Part shown: positions 43,336-52,723 of the stretch, one piece after another
Layout: each line of letters starts with the position of its first letter
How positions within the stretch are numbered: the stretch's first letter is position 1
Assembly (NCBI RefSeq): GCF_001424305.1
Contig: NZ_LMPD01000006.1
Span: forward strand, 389,285 to 453,284
Reading direction: 5' to 3'
Source of the DNA: Pedobacter sp. Leaf176
GTDB taxonomy: Bacteria; Bacteroidota; Bacteroidia; Sphingobacteriales; Sphingobacteriaceae
DNA length: 64,000 nt
Notes under the pieces: model-generated
Told to the model about the DNA's origin: nothing
Seen by the model: the letters and a program-made list of their open reading frames with translations, nothing else
Databases searched by the model: none
Position numbers and translations under genes: made by a program

Positions 43336-44304
43336 TTGAAAAGTAAAAAATCAATTATCCAATCCGCCAGGGATACATTAGAGCTAGAAGCAGCTGCTAT
43401 TTTAACCGTTGCCAAAAACCTGAATACCGATTTTGAAAAAGTAGTATCGACTATTTTAAAGTGCAACGGCCGTGTCATCGTAACGGGAATTGGGAAAAGT
43501 GCCATCATCGCCCAGAAAATAGTTGCAACGTTTAATTCAACGGGCACGCCCGCGGTATTTATGCACGCAGCAGACGCAATTCACGGCGATCTGGGTATGA
43601 TACAAGCCAATGATGTTGTAATGTGCCTCTCTAAAAGTGGAAATACCCCCGAAATTAAGGTACTCGTACCACTACTAAGAATAGCAGAAAATACATTAGT
43701 AGCTATGGTGGGTGAAAAAAACTCTTTTTTGGGTCAGCAGGCAGATCTGATATTGAATACATTCGTTGAGAAAGAAGCTTGTCCGCATAACCTTGCGCCG
43801 ACTACAAGCACGACCGCTCAACTCGCCCTCGGTGATGCGCTGGCTATATGTTTACTTGAAAGCCGGGCTTTCAACGAACAAGATTTTGCGAAATACCACC
43901 CTGGAGGATCCCTTGGGAAAAAATTATATTTAAAAGCTGGCGATTTAGCTTCGTCTAATGAGAAGCCTTCCATAAGTCCGACAGCCTCTGTCAAAGAAGT
44001 TCTCATCGAAATAAGTAAAAACCGTTTAGGTGCTGTAGCTGTTATTGATGGAAAAAGTGAAATTTTGGGTGTGGTTACTGATGGGGACATTAGAAGAATG
44101 TTGGAAAATAATGTTAACATTACATCTTTAAAAGCTGAAGACATAATGGGTAAATCACCCAAAAGCATTCAACGTCAATCACTTGCTGTAGAGGCACTTG
44201 ATTTGATTAAAAAAAACAATATAACGCAACTTTTGGTTTTAGACCAAAAAAAATATTTTGGAATTATCCACTTACACGACCTTTTAAATGAAGGAATCGT
44301 ATAG
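43336..44304 (+). CDS. kdsD: D-arabinose-5-phosphate isomerase (KpsF/GutQ family)
   Basis: 322 residues: an SIS sugar-isomerase domain (about 30-170, with GRVIVTGIGKSAIIAQK and SKSGNTPEI) and two CBS domains at the C-terminus. It converts ribulose-5-phosphate to arabinose-5-phosphate for Kdo synthesis. The start appears to be TTG at 43336; no in-frame ATG precedes the conserved region. The TCTCTTTG just before (43331-43338) overlaps that codon and is one base off the -7 consensus. manC follows 14 bases later. Confidence 0.94.
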   Translation: MKSKKSIIQSARDTLELEAAAILTVAKNLNTDFEKVVSTILKCNGRVIVTGIGKSAIIAQKIVATFNSTGTPAVFMHAADAIHGDLGMIQANDVVMCLSKSGNTPEIKVLVPLLRIAENTLVAMVGEKNSFLGQQADLILNTFVEKEACPHNLAPTTSTTAQLALGDALAICLLESRAFNEQDFAKYHPGGSLGKKLYLKAGDLASSNEKPSISPTASVKEVLIEISKNRLGAVAVIDGKSEILGVVTDGDIRRMLENNVNITSLKAEDIMGKSPKSIQRQSLAVEALDLIKKNNITQLLVLDQKKYFGIIHLHDLLNEGIV

Positions 44305-44318
44305 CAGTTTAATAAAAA

Positions 44319-45410
44319 ATGAGTAAAAATTTTTATGCTTTAATAATGGCGGGCGGTGTTGGAAGTCGATTCTGGCCTGTTAGCCGTACAGAGTACCCAA
44401 AACAGTTTATAGATTTTTTTGGTGTGGGGAAAACGTTAATACAAAGCACCTATGAACGCTTTCTAAGCATCTGTCCATCTGAAAATATTTTTATTGTCAC
44501 TAACGACATATATTCGGATTTAATAAAAAAACAGATTCCCGAAATAACAGATAACCAGATACTAGCAGAGCCATTGTTAAGAAACACGGCACCCTGCATA
44601 GCTTATGGCTGTATGAAGATAGCAGAATTGAATCCAAATGCTGCTATTGTTGTAGCACCATCGGATCATACAATTGCCGATCTGCATGGGTTTAATACAT
44701 CTATTGAGCAGGCGCTGAATGCCGCTGCTGAAAATGACTGCTTAGTTACCTTAGGCATTCAACCTAATCGTCCGGATACGGGTTACGGCTATATCCAATA
44801 TACAGACCACATTCTTAATACAGATAAGAGTCTGCATAAAGTAAAAACATTTACCGAAAAACCAAATCTCGAACTGGCAAAATCATTTATTCAAAGCGGT
44901 GATTTTTTATGGAATGCAGGTATTTTTATTTGGTCGGCGAAAGCAATTCTGAAATCATTCCATAAGCATTTACCTGATATGTATGAAATATTTAATTCAG
45001 GTAGAAACGATTTAAATACTAACAGGGAAAAAGCTTTTATAAATAACGCTTATCTACAATGCACCAATATTTCGATAGATTTTGGCATTATGGAAAAAGC
45101 AGACAATGTTTATGTACTACCAGCAGATTTCGGATGGTCGGATTTGGGTACATGGGCTTCAATCTACGAGATGACAGAAAAGGATTATGTTGGCAATGCG
45201 GTTATCCCGTCTGAACAGGTAATTATGTTCGATTCGTCTAATTGCATGGTTAATGTACCGAAAGATAAACTGGTTATTTTAAACGGATTACATGATTTTA
45301 TTGTAGTTGAAAATAACAATATGCTTCTAATCTGTCCTCGCGATGAAGAACAAAGAGTTAAAGAATTTGTAGCTGAAGTAAAATCGAGATTCGGTAATAA
45401 GTATATATAA
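44319..45410 (+). CDS. manC: Mannose-1-phosphate guanylyltransferase
   Basis: 363-residue nucleotidyltransferase with the pyrophosphorylase signature LIMAGGVGSRFWPVSR at residues 8-23, TEKPNLE and FGWSDLGTW. It makes GDP-mannose. The C-terminal cupin isomerase domain of bifunctional ManC is absent. It follows kdsD by 14 bases, linking Kdo and GDP-sugar supply for surface polysaccharides. Confidence 0.95.
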   Translation: MSKNFYALIMAGGVGSRFWPVSRTEYPKQFIDFFGVGKTLIQSTYERFLSICPSENIFIVTNDIYSDLIKKQIPEITDNQILAEPLLRNTAPCIAYGCMKIAELNPNAAIVVAPSDHTIADLHGFNTSIEQALNAAAENDCLVTLGIQPNRPDTGYGYIQYTDHILNTDKSLHKVKTFTEKPNLELAKSFIQSGDFLWNAGIFIWSAKAILKSFHKHLPDMYEIFNSGRNDLNTNREKAFINNAYLQCTNISIDFGIMEKADNVYVLPADFGWSDLGTWASIYEMTEKDYVGNAVIPSEQVIMFDSSNCMVNVPKDKLVILNGLHDFIVVENNNMLLICPRDEEQRVKEFVAEVKSRFGNKYI

Positions 45411-45423
45411 TATTTTTGGCCCA

Positions 45424-45464
45424 AGCCCCAAATATTTGAACTGAGTTAGATGTTTGGGGTTTAA
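45424..45464 (+). terminator. Terminator after manC
   Basis: AGCCCCAAA (45424-45432) pairs with TTTGGGGTT (45453-45461) with one G-T pair, followed by a short T-rich stretch. Located 14 bases after manC. Confidence 0.6.
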
Positions 45465-45665
45465 TTCTGCAAGCCGCTTGTATTATTGTGAATGTAGGTT
45501 TTCAATCTAAGAATCTTATACAATTATTAAAAAAAGCTAATCCAGCGTAATTTTTTAATAGTCTGTTTTTAACATCTGCATATTTTTCCGTTTACCTTGA
45601 CATTAAATTTATATTTTAACCAATTTACACGATTTACGGTGATTTAGAATAGATCATTATACGAT

Positions 45666-46433
45666 TTATAAAGTCCGCTGTCTTACTGCTTCGTAAAGGA
45701 TTACACCTGCAGCTACTGACACGTTAAGAGATTCTATTTTACCGGCCATCGGGATTTTCGCCAAATAATCTGCAACCCTCAGCAGTTCGTTTGAAATACC
45801 TTCATCTTCCGATCCCATAATGATCGCAACAGGCATAGTGTAATCAGGTGCGTAAATGAAATCGTTTGTTTTTTCTGTACAGGCAACGATTTGCAAACCA
45901 CTTTCCTGAAGAAACAAGCAGGTTTTATTAAGATTGGAGTGCCTGCAGATTGGAATGCTGAATAACGCACCGGCTGATGTTTTTATTGCGTCAGCATTTA
46001 TCTGCGCTGCATTTTTAAGTGGAACAACGATTGCATGCACGCCTGCACAGGCTGCTGTACGGGCAATTGCACCCATGTTACGAACATCTGTAACACTATC
46101 TAATACTAAAATCAACGGTACCTCTCCTTTCTCAAATACCGCGGGAATTATATCCTCTATATTTTGATACGTAATTGGTGAAATAACCGCTATAACACCC
46201 TGGTGGTTCTTCTGCGACATTCTATTCAACTTCTCAACCGGCACAGAATTCATTGGGATAAGTGTTCCTGACAATAACGCTTTTAATTCAAGGAATAAAT
46301 CGCCACCTAATCCACGTTGCACATAAATTGTTTCAATATCCCTACCCGCTTTAATTGCTTCAATAACTGCTCTGATACCGAATACAAATTCATTATTTTC
46401 TTTTACGCGTTGCGGTTTTCTATAATTATCCAT
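45666..46433 (-). CDS. rlmB: 23S rRNA (guanosine-2'-O-)-methyltransferase RlmB
   Basis: 255-residue SPOUT methyltransferase. An N-terminal substrate-binding domain starts VFGIRAVIEAI; the knot motifs are DSVTDVRNMGAIARTA, IIMGSEDEGIS and SLNVSVAAGVILYEAVRQR. It methylates G2251 of 23S rRNA in the peptidyl-transferase loop (E. coli numbering). It diverges from dnaB. A CAAAAGTA box on the plus strand at 46451-46458 (minus-strand TACTTTTG) is an exact -7 match upstream of the ATG. Confidence 0.93.
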   Translation of the reverse strand: MDNYRKPQRVKENNEFVFGIRAVIEAIKAGRDIETIYVQRGLGGDLFLELKALLSGTLIPMNSVPVEKLNRMSQKNHQGVIAVISPITYQNIEDIIPAVFEKGEVPLILVLDSVTDVRNMGAIARTAACAGVHAIVVPLKNAAQINADAIKTSAGALFSIPICRHSNLNKTCLFLQESGLQIVACTEKTNDFIYAPDYTMPVAIIMGSEDEGISNELLRVADYLAKIPMAGKIESLNVSVAAGVILYEAVRQRTL

Positions 46434-46450
46434 GTTTAAAAATTGTTAGG

Positions 46451-46458
46451 CAAAAGTA
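46451..46458 (-). promoter_or_regulatory. -7 box of rlmB
   Basis: Minus-strand TACTTTTG matches TAnnTTTG and ends 17 bases before the rlmB start. No spaced -33 TTTG. Confidence 0.4.
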
Positions 46459-46619
46459 TTCAAATTAATCTTTTAGCACCAATCATAATTAATCTTATCC
46501 ACATTTATTTGTTTAAAACACCCGTAGTTTCCAAAAGGACAAAAAATTATATTTTTTTATACATCAATTTGTTAACAAACAACTTAAAACTTGTTAAAAC
46601 AAAAGGCTTAACTTTTAAC

Positions 46620-46627
46620 TACTTTTG
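46620..46627 (+). promoter_or_regulatory. -7 box of dnaB
   Basis: TACTTTTG, exact TAnnTTTG, ends only 4 bases before the dnaB ATG at 46632, which would give a leaderless or nearly leaderless mRNA. An upstream TTG at 46591 is farther than the usual spacing. Confidence 0.5.
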
Positions 46628-46631
46628 TTGT

Positions 46632-48194
46632 ATGAGTATCGAAAACGACCAAGGTGGAAAAGGCAATATTTTGTCCCGAAAAGCAAGATTAACAAGCACA
46701 GTAAGTTCAATGGGCAAACTGCCTCCTCAGGCTTTAGATTTAGAGGAAGCAGTTTTAGGTGCTTTAATGCTCGAAAAAGATGCCTTATCAGCCGTAATCG
46801 ATATCTTAAAGCCTGAAGTTTTTTATCAGGAGGCACACCAGAAGATTTTCGCTGCCATACACATGTTGTTTGAAAAATCGAAACCGGTTGATATTTTAAC
46901 GGTCACTTCTGAGTTAAGGCAGATGGGTACGCTGGAAATGGTTGGTGGCGCCTATTATATTACCAACCTCACTAACAGGGTCGCTTCAGCAGCAAATATT
47001 GAATACCACGCCCGTATTATTTCTCAGAAATACATTCAGCGGGAACTGATAAGAATATCTACGGATATTATAACAAATGCCTATGAAGACACGACCGATA
47101 TTTTCGACTTGTTAGATCATGCTGAAAAAGGATTGTTTGATATTGCTCAAAATAACCTGCGTAGAGACACGCAAAAAATGGACGATATTATTAAGCAATC
47201 CCTAGCGACTCTTGAAGAATTAAGAACTAAAACGGACGGATTAACCGGTGTTCCAACAGGTTTCACAGGACTGGATAGAATTACCGGGGGCTGGCAAAAG
47301 CAGGATTTAGTTATTATCGCTGCCCGTCCGGCAATGGGTAAAACCGCATTCGTATTAACTTGCGCAAGAAACGCAACTGTCGATTTTCAAAAACCTACTG
47401 TTGTTTTCTCTTTGGAGATGTCGTCTGTCCAGTTGGTAAATCGTCTTATTTCCGGGGAAGCAGAAATAGAACAGGAAAAAATCCGTAAAGGAAATCTACA
47501 GGAATGGGAATGGCAGCAATTGCATAGTAAAATTGGCCGTTTAACAGAGGCTCCCCTTCTTATTGATGATACACCTGCGCTAAATATTTTTGAGTTCAGG
47601 GCGAAATGCAGAAGGCTTAAATCTCAATATGATATTCAATTGGTAATCGTTGATTACCTTCAACTAATGCATGGTAAAGGCGAAGGCGGTAAAGGTGGCG
47701 GTAATCGTGAACAGGAAATCGGCAGTATATCCAGGGCTCTGAAATCTGTAGCTAAAGAATTGGATGTACCAGTTTTAGCCTTATCGCAGTTAAGTCGTGC
47801 GGTTGAAAGCAGACCTGGTTTACAAGGTAAAAGACCAATGCTCTCCGACTTACGTGAATCGGGTTCGATTGAGCAGGATGCGGATATGGTTTTATTTCTT
47901 TACCGTCCGGAATATTACGGTATTACTGAAGATGAGCAAGGCAGATCACAGGCCGGTATTGGTGAGGTAATTATCGCAAAACACCGTAATGGTGAAACAG
48001 GAATCGTTCCGCTCAGGTTCATTGGCAAGTTTGTTAAGTTTACGGACCTAGAAGAAGATTTTACCGCCCCGACATCATTTGCATCTGACCCTTCTTCGGG
48101 AATGTATCCATCCCAGGATTTTGAAAAACAAAGTAATGTGATTATCCGTCCATCTAAAATGGACGATTATAATGATGAGGATCCTCCATTCTAG
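46632..48194 (+). CDS. dnaB: Replicative DNA helicase DnaB
   Basis: 520 residues from ATG 46632. An N-terminal primase-binding domain (LDLEEAVLGALMLE) is followed by the RecA-like hexameric helicase domain with Walker A ARPAMGKT, the IVDYLQLM block and LRESGSIEQDADMV. It unwinds DNA 5' to 3' at the fork. In-frame codons extend upstream to 46443 but are AT-rich, lack family sequence and cross the predicted promoter, so they are not coding. No intein: the Walker region is uninterrupted. Confidence 0.97.
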   Translation: MSIENDQGGKGNILSRKARLTSTVSSMGKLPPQALDLEEAVLGALMLEKDALSAVIDILKPEVFYQEAHQKIFAAIHMLFEKSKPVDILTVTSELRQMGTLEMVGGAYYITNLTNRVASAANIEYHARIISQKYIQRELIRISTDIITNAYEDTTDIFDLLDHAEKGLFDIAQNNLRRDTQKMDDIIKQSLATLEELRTKTDGLTGVPTGFTGLDRITGGWQKQDLVIIAARPAMGKTAFVLTCARNATVDFQKPTVVFSLEMSSVQLVNRLISGEAEIEQEKIRKGNLQEWEWQQLHSKIGRLTEAPLLIDDTPALNIFEFRAKCRRLKSQYDIQLVIVDYLQLMHGKGEGGKGGGNREQEIGSISRALKSVAKELDVPVLALSQLSRAVESRPGLQGKRPMLSDLRESGSIEQDADMVLFLYRPEYYGITEDEQGRSQAGIGEVIIAKHRNGETGIVPLRFIGKFVKFTDLEEDFTAPTSFASDPSSGMYPSQDFEKQSNVIIRPSKMDDYNDEDPPF

Positions 48195-48351
48195 GATTAA
48201 TTTCACGAAAAAAGGATGAATCGTAGGAAAATTAATATATAAACTTTTATTTCGAGCTAATGGAAATGCTGGCGAGATAATATCCAGAATTGTTAGAAAG
48301 GCAGGATGATGGTCTTATTTTTTTTAGCTCTTATTAAGCGAAGTTTAGCAT

Positions 48352-49569
48352 TTAAAAAAGATAGCTGGTTAAAATTCCTACCAGAACAACTACTGTCGGA
48401 CTAATTTTAGTGTAGTTTAAGGACAAAAATGTCGCTAACATTATCCCCAGAAAAAGCCAATTGAATCCAATCGGAATAAGCAGTAAAATAAACGCTGCAA
48501 TTATAAAACCTACGCTTACCGCATTAATACCAGAAAGACTATGTCTTATTCTTGATATTTTCTTTAGGTCATCCCAAAAAGGTACGATAAATAAAACCAA
48601 AATTAATCCAGGTAAGTTTATCCCGATTACGCCGATCAATCCACCCAGTACTTGCCCCCATATACCGTAGCCAAAATTTTTCATGCTTAAGGCACCAAGG
48701 TAGCTCGTAAAAGAGAAGGTTGGCCCCGGTAAAGCCTGCTGTAATGCAAAACCTGATAGAAAGCCTGATGCAGGTAAGTAATGCTTCATTTCTACAAATT
48801 CCGTATACATTAATGGTACCAGGACCTGCCCTCCGCCAAAAACCAGGATTCCGTTACGGTAAAAATTTTCGAGTAATCGAATGGGTAAACTGAATGGAGA
48901 CGTTCTGTTTATTATCGCACCAACTAAGGCGAATACTAAGAGCGCACTAAAAAAATAAATCAATTTTCTGGGATTCACGTTTGAGAAAAGCTTAACTCTT
49001 AGTTCAGCCTCCTCTTTTGGTGTTTCAATTGCAGAGGAAATCATTCCGCCAATTAAAATAGCAAGAGGAAAAACATATGCATTTCTCAATACTAATGTTG
49101 CTACAACAGCTGCTATCGAAAGAAATACGGACATCTGCGATTTAAGCACCTTTTTACCTAATTTAAACGCGCCATAAGCCACAATTCCCAAAGCAATTGG
49201 TTGTATGTATTCCAAAATATCAGCAAACTTCCGTTTTTGATCCAGCATTGCATAACTTATCGCGGCGATAGTCATGATGGCAGCCGTAGGCAAAATCCAG
49301 ATTATAAACGTAATAACTGCCAGCTTCAACCTGCCAACTTTCCATGCAATGCCAACCAAGGTCTGTGTAGATGCCGGACCTGGCAAAACCTGGGCCAGGG
49401 CGTTTAGTTCTAAAAGCTCTTCCTCAGTGATGAATTTGGTGTTATTAACAAAATACTTTAACAGCAACGCCAGATGTGCTTGTGCACCTCCAAAGGAAGT
49501 AAATGTAAAAAATAGTACATTTTTGATGAAAAGCCATTGCTTTCTAACCAATAAGGGTTTAGCCTGCAT
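48352..49569 (-). CDS. chrA: Chromate transporter ChrA (two-domain form)
   Basis: 405-residue inner-membrane protein with about ten hydrophobic segments and two homologous CHR halves: FTSFGGAQAHLALL near residue 20 and VFGGGQVLVPLMYTEF near 240, each followed by GLxQxLPGP-type loops (LAQVLPGPASTQ, LQQALPGPTFSF). Members export chromate or related oxyanions, though many have other natural substrates. The two-domain long form is complete. No ChrB regulator is adjacent. Confidence 0.9.
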   Translation of the reverse strand: MQAKPLLVRKQWLFIKNVLFFTFTSFGGAQAHLALLLKYFVNNTKFITEEELLELNALAQVLPGPASTQTLVGIAWKVGRLKLAVITFIIWILPTAAIMTIAAISYAMLDQKRKFADILEYIQPIALGIVAYGAFKLGKKVLKSQMSVFLSIAAVVATLVLRNAYVFPLAILIGGMISSAIETPKEEAELRVKLFSNVNPRKLIYFFSALLVFALVGAIINRTSPFSLPIRLLENFYRNGILVFGGGQVLVPLMYTEFVEMKHYLPASGFLSGFALQQALPGPTFSFTSYLGALSMKNFGYGIWGQVLGGLIGVIGINLPGLILVLFIVPFWDDLKKISRIRHSLSGINAVSVGFIIAAFILLLIPIGFNWLFLGIMLATFLSLNYTKISPTVVVLVGILTSYLF

Positions 49570-49574
49570 TTAAA

Positions 49575-49691
49575 GATGGATTGGTTAATTGTTGTAAGTG
49601 GTTAACTGGTAAATTGTAAGAATTGTTAATAGCTATAATTGGTTAATTATAATTTGAAATTGCCAACTGAAAGCCCCTTCAGGGGTTTGAG
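49575..49691. repeat. GGTTAATTG-word repeats and CCCCTTCAGGGG copy 2
   Basis: 49575-49645 is made of GGTTAATTG, GGTTAACTGG and similar words. The core CCCCTTCAGGGG follows at 49674-49685, matching the copy at 26724-26735, with TTTGAGGTT after it. Fills the gap between chrA and the TPR gene. Confidence 0.5.
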
Positions 49692-49692
49692 G

Positions 49693-50028
49693 TTAATCGT
49701 CTTCATAATCCAATCCTGCGACCGAATTGTAAGCGCCTTGAAGCTCGGAAAAAGCGTGCATATCCCGCTTATTCCGGGCAACTGTCATTCCCTTTTGATA
49801 AACTTCGATTGCTTTCTCTTTCTGATCATCTTTTTCGTATAACTTGCCTAAATGATAATAAGTACCTACATAATCCGGGTATTTATCGGTTAATTCAAGG
49901 TAAAAATAATAGGCCTTTTCTTTATCATTTTGGGCGTTATACTCTGTGGCTAAGGCATATAGAATAAATGGATCATTTGGATCGCTCTCCAAAAAATCTA
50001 ATAACTTACTTAATCGGGTTGATGACAT
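49693..50028 (-). CDS. Small TPR-repeat protein
   Basis: 111 residues of tandem tetratricopeptide repeats: DPNDPFILYALATEYNAQN, YPDYVGTYYHLGKLYEK and KEKAIEVYQKGMTVAR show the alternating small/large residues of TPR helices. No signal peptide, so a cytosolic scaffold. Function unknown. It diverges from etfB. Confidence 0.85.
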   Translation of the reverse strand: MSSTRLSKLLDFLESDPNDPFILYALATEYNAQNDKEKAYYFYLELTDKYPDYVGTYYHLGKLYEKDDQKEKAIEVYQKGMTVARNKRDMHAFSELQGAYNSVAGLDYEDD

Positions 50029-50050
50029 TTTAATTCCTTGCTTTTTTAGT

Positions 50051-50058
50051 TAAATTTG
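50051..50058 (+). promoter_or_regulatory. -7 box of the etfBA operon
   Basis: TAAATTTG, exact TAnnTTTG, lies 31 bases before the etfB ATG. A TTG at 50038 is too close to be a standard -33. Confidence 0.4.
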
Positions 50059-50089
50059 CAGAAAGACCTTATATATAAAACATAATTAT

Positions 50090-50827
50090 ATGAAAATATT
50101 AGTTTGTATCAGTAACGTGCCCGACACGACGACAAAAATAACTTTTACTAACGATAATACCGAATTCAATACTGCAGGTGTTCAATATATTGTTAATCCC
50201 TACGATGAGATTGCTTTATCGAAAGCTATTGAGTTAACGGAGGGAGGAAAAGGTTCAGTAACTGTTATTAATGTTGGCGAAGCAGGTAACGATCCAACAA
50301 TCAGAAAAGCGCTTGCAATCGGCGCAGACGATGCTGTAAGAGTAAATGCCGCACCCAGGGATGCTTATTTTGTATCAAAGCAAATCGCTGAATACGCGAA
50401 AGATAAAGATTTCGATATCATCCTAACCGGACGCGAATCTATCGACTATAATGGCAATCAGGTTGCTGCAATGGTAGGCGAATTTTTAGATATTCCGTCT
50501 ATTTCGATTATTAAAAAATTAGAAACCGATGGAACTACTGCTACAATTGAAAGAGAAATTGAGGGAGGAAAAGAGGTAATTACGGTTTCAGGTAAGTTTA
50601 TAGCAAGTTGTGCAGAAGGTGTTGCGGAACCTAAAATCCCAAATATGCGAGGTATTATGTCTGCCAGAACCAAACCATTGAATGTTATTGAGGCTGTTTC
50701 AATTGAAGAAGTAACCAAAGTTGCTAAATATGAAACACCTGCCCCACGTGGTGCAGTTAAATTAATTCCCGCAGAACAAACAGAAGAATTAATCAATCTT
50801 TTGCACAGCGAAGCTAAAGTTATCTAA
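50090..50827 (+). CDS. etfB: Electron transfer flavoprotein beta subunit
   Basis: 245 residues. The family signatures MKILVCISNVPDTT at the start, NPYDEIALSKAIEL and DIILTGRESIDYNGNQV are present. It binds AMP and pairs with the FAD-carrying alpha subunit encoded 65 bases downstream. The complex moves electrons from acyl-CoA dehydrogenases to the quinone pool through ETF dehydrogenase. Confidence 0.95.
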   Translation: MKILVCISNVPDTTTKITFTNDNTEFNTAGVQYIVNPYDEIALSKAIELTEGGKGSVTVINVGEAGNDPTIRKALAIGADDAVRVNAAPRDAYFVSKQIAEYAKDKDFDIILTGRESIDYNGNQVAAMVGEFLDIPSISIIKKLETDGTTATIEREIEGGKEVITVSGKFIASCAEGVAEPKIPNMRGIMSARTKPLNVIEAVSIEEVTKVAKYETPAPRGAVKLIPAEQTEELINLLHSEAKVI

Positions 50828-50892
50828 TCTGCTTCATCAATTAAAAATTAATTTTAAACACAATCCTTTTTTAAGGATATAGAAAGAAATAT

Positions 50893-51864
50893 ATGTCAGT
50901 ATTAGTATATGTAGAACAAGCTGAAGGTAAGTTTAAGAAATCGGTTTTCGAAGCTGTTTCTTATGCTAAAGCTATTGCAGATCAACAATCTACCAATTTA
51001 ACCGCAATTTCTATTGGCGATGTAGCAGAAAGTGAGTTAAAGGAATTGGGAAAATTTGGTGCCTCGAAAGTATTAAACGTTAGCGTAGAGCAGCTTAAAA
51101 CTTTTGTAAACCAGGCTTATGCAAGTGTAATTGCTGCAGCTGCCGAAAAAGAATCTGCTAATATTGTGGTGATTTCCAATTCCTTTTCAGGAAAAGGGCT
51201 TGCACCTCGTATTGCCGTAAAACTTAAAGCTGGTTTAGCTGATGGTGCGGTAGAATTACCAAAAATTGATGGCGGGAAGTTTCAAGTTAAAAAGACTGCA
51301 TTCTCGGGTAAAGCATTTGCTGTTACCGAATTAACTTCTGAAAATAAAATTATTGCTTTAAATCCAAATGCCTTCGGTATCAAAGAAAATGTGACTGATG
51401 CCTCCGTTGAAACGTTTGCGGCTGATATTAAACAATCAGACCTGGGCACGGTTATTAAAGATATCGTTCGTGCAACGGATAAAATCTCCCTACCTGATGC
51501 TGAATTAGTGGTTTCTGCAGGCAGGGGTTTAAAGGGCCCTGAAAACTGGGGGATGATTGAAGAATTAGCTGGTTTGTTAGGTGCTGCAACTGCATGTTCG
51601 AAACCGGTAAGTGATGCAGACTGGAGACCCCATTCCGAACACGTCGGACAAACCGGTATCGCCATCAGTCCGAATTTATACATTGCAATCGGCATTTCTG
51701 GCGCGATCCAGCACTTAGCCGGCGTAAGCTCGTCAAAAGTAATTGTTGTCATTAATAAAGATCCGGAAGCGCCTTTCTTTAAAGTTGCTGATTATGGAAT
51801 CGTTGGTGATGCATTTGAAGTTGTTCCAAAATTAATTGATGCTCTAAAAGCGCACAAAGCATAA
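50893..51864 (+). CDS. etfA: Electron transfer flavoprotein alpha subunit
   Basis: 323 residues. The N-terminal domain is followed by the FAD-binding region with VSAGRGLKGPENW, GAATACSKPVSDADWRPHSEHVGQTG and LYIAIGISGAIQHLAG, diagnostic for EtfA. Forms the ETF heterodimer with EtfB. The downstream gap contains a near-perfect dispersed palindrome. Confidence 0.96.
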   Translation: MSVLVYVEQAEGKFKKSVFEAVSYAKAIADQQSTNLTAISIGDVAESELKELGKFGASKVLNVSVEQLKTFVNQAYASVIAAAAEKESANIVVISNSFSGKGLAPRIAVKLKAGLADGAVELPKIDGGKFQVKKTAFSGKAFAVTELTSENKIIALNPNAFGIKENVTDASVETFAADIKQSDLGTVIKDIVRATDKISLPDAELVVSAGRGLKGPENWGMIEELAGLLGAATACSKPVSDADWRPHSEHVGQTGIAISPNLYIAIGISGAIQHLAGVSSSKVIVVINKDPEAPFFKVADYGIVGDAFEVVPKLIDALKAHKA

Positions 51865-51867
51865 GTT

Positions 51868-51923
51868 TGTCATGCTGAGTCTGCCGAAATGTTGGTCAAA
51901 TGTTTCGGCAGACTCAATGTGAC
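51868..51923. repeat. Dispersed intergenic palindrome, copy 2
   Basis: GTCATGCTGAGTCTGCCGAAA (51869-51889) is nearly complementary to TTTCGGCAGACTCAATGTGAC (51903-51923), about 18 of 21 pairs around a 13-base loop. It is a better-preserved relative of the element at 5298-5357. It lies between etfA and the bifunctional-nuclease gene and could fold in the mRNA. Confidence 0.8.
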
Positions 51924-51933
51924 TTCATTAAAT

Positions 51934-52548
51934 ATGAAAAAAGTAAAACTAGACATTGTAGGTTTATCTTACAGTCAAACCCAGTCCGGCGCTTATGCAC
52001 TGGTTTTAGGGGAAGTGAATGGGCGCAGGCGTTTACCAATTATAATTGGTGCTTTTGAGGCGCAGGCGATCGCGATTGAAATTGAAAAGATGACCCCAAG
52101 CAGGCCACTTACCCATGATTTGTTCAAATCTATGGCCGAAACTTTTCATATTAGCATCCGTGAAATTATTATTTATAACCTGGTTGATGGTGTTTTCTAT
52201 GCGAAACTGATATGCAGTGATGGTAAGAATACTCAGGAGATTGATGCCAGAACATCCGATGCAATTGCGTTGGCCGTAAGATTCAAGGCTTTAATTTATA
52301 CGTACGAATTTATTTTGGCTTCTGCGGGGATTGTAATCGAAGGAAATGATTTCTTATTTCTAGAAAATATGGACAGTATTGCGAAAGAGCCGGATGCAGA
52401 TGCAATTCCAACTTCGAACAGCCAGCAAGGCTTTAAAGACCTGACTGTTGAAGAATTGCAGCAAAAGCTTCAGGAAGCGATTGCAGACGAAGCCTATGAA
52501 AAAGCAGCCAGATTGAGAGATGAATTGAATAAAAGAGGAAAATCATAA
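51934..52548 (+). CDS. Bifunctional nuclease family protein with UvrB/UvrC motif
   Basis: 204 residues from ATG 51934. A BFN/DUF151 domain (about 1-135, with GRRRLPIIIGAFEAQAIA and DARTSDAIALAVRF) is followed by a C-terminal UVR-type coiled-coil motif (EELQQKLQEAIADEAYEKAARLRDEL). DUF151 proteins have nuclease activity in plants; the bacterial role is unclear. The in-frame TTG at 51889 would start within the palindrome, so it is rejected. Domain pairing suggests an interaction with Uvr-type proteins, inferred only. Confidence 0.88.
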   Translation: MKKVKLDIVGLSYSQTQSGAYALVLGEVNGRRRLPIIIGAFEAQAIAIEIEKMTPSRPLTHDLFKSMAETFHISIREIIIYNLVDGVFYAKLICSDGKNTQEIDARTSDAIALAVRFKALIYTYEFILASAGIVIEGNDFLFLENMDSIAKEPDADAIPTSNSQQGFKDLTVEELQQKLQEAIADEAYEKAARLRDELNKRGKS

Positions 52549-52628
52549 TAAAGACCCTTGTATTATATTTAAAAATTCATTTCTGATTATATTTCATTTG
52601 AAAAAACGCAGCATAAAAAAACCAACTT

Positions 52629-52664
52629 AACCCAAATTGTTTAAAATAATTTGGGTTTATTTTT
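52629..52664 (+). terminator. Terminator after the BFN gene
   Basis: AACCCAAATT (52629-52638) pairs perfectly with AATTTGGGTT (52648-52657), followed by TATTTTT. Confidence 0.88.
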
Positions 52665-52723
52665 GAATTATGGCTTAAAATAGTTCTATATTCAACTTTT
52701 CATTAAAAAACCAAACTAACTAT

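Noticed and set aside
46443..46631. N-terminal extension of dnaB
   Set aside because: The added 63 residues are AT-rich with no helicase family sequence and cross the predicted promoter; ATG 46632 is the natural start.
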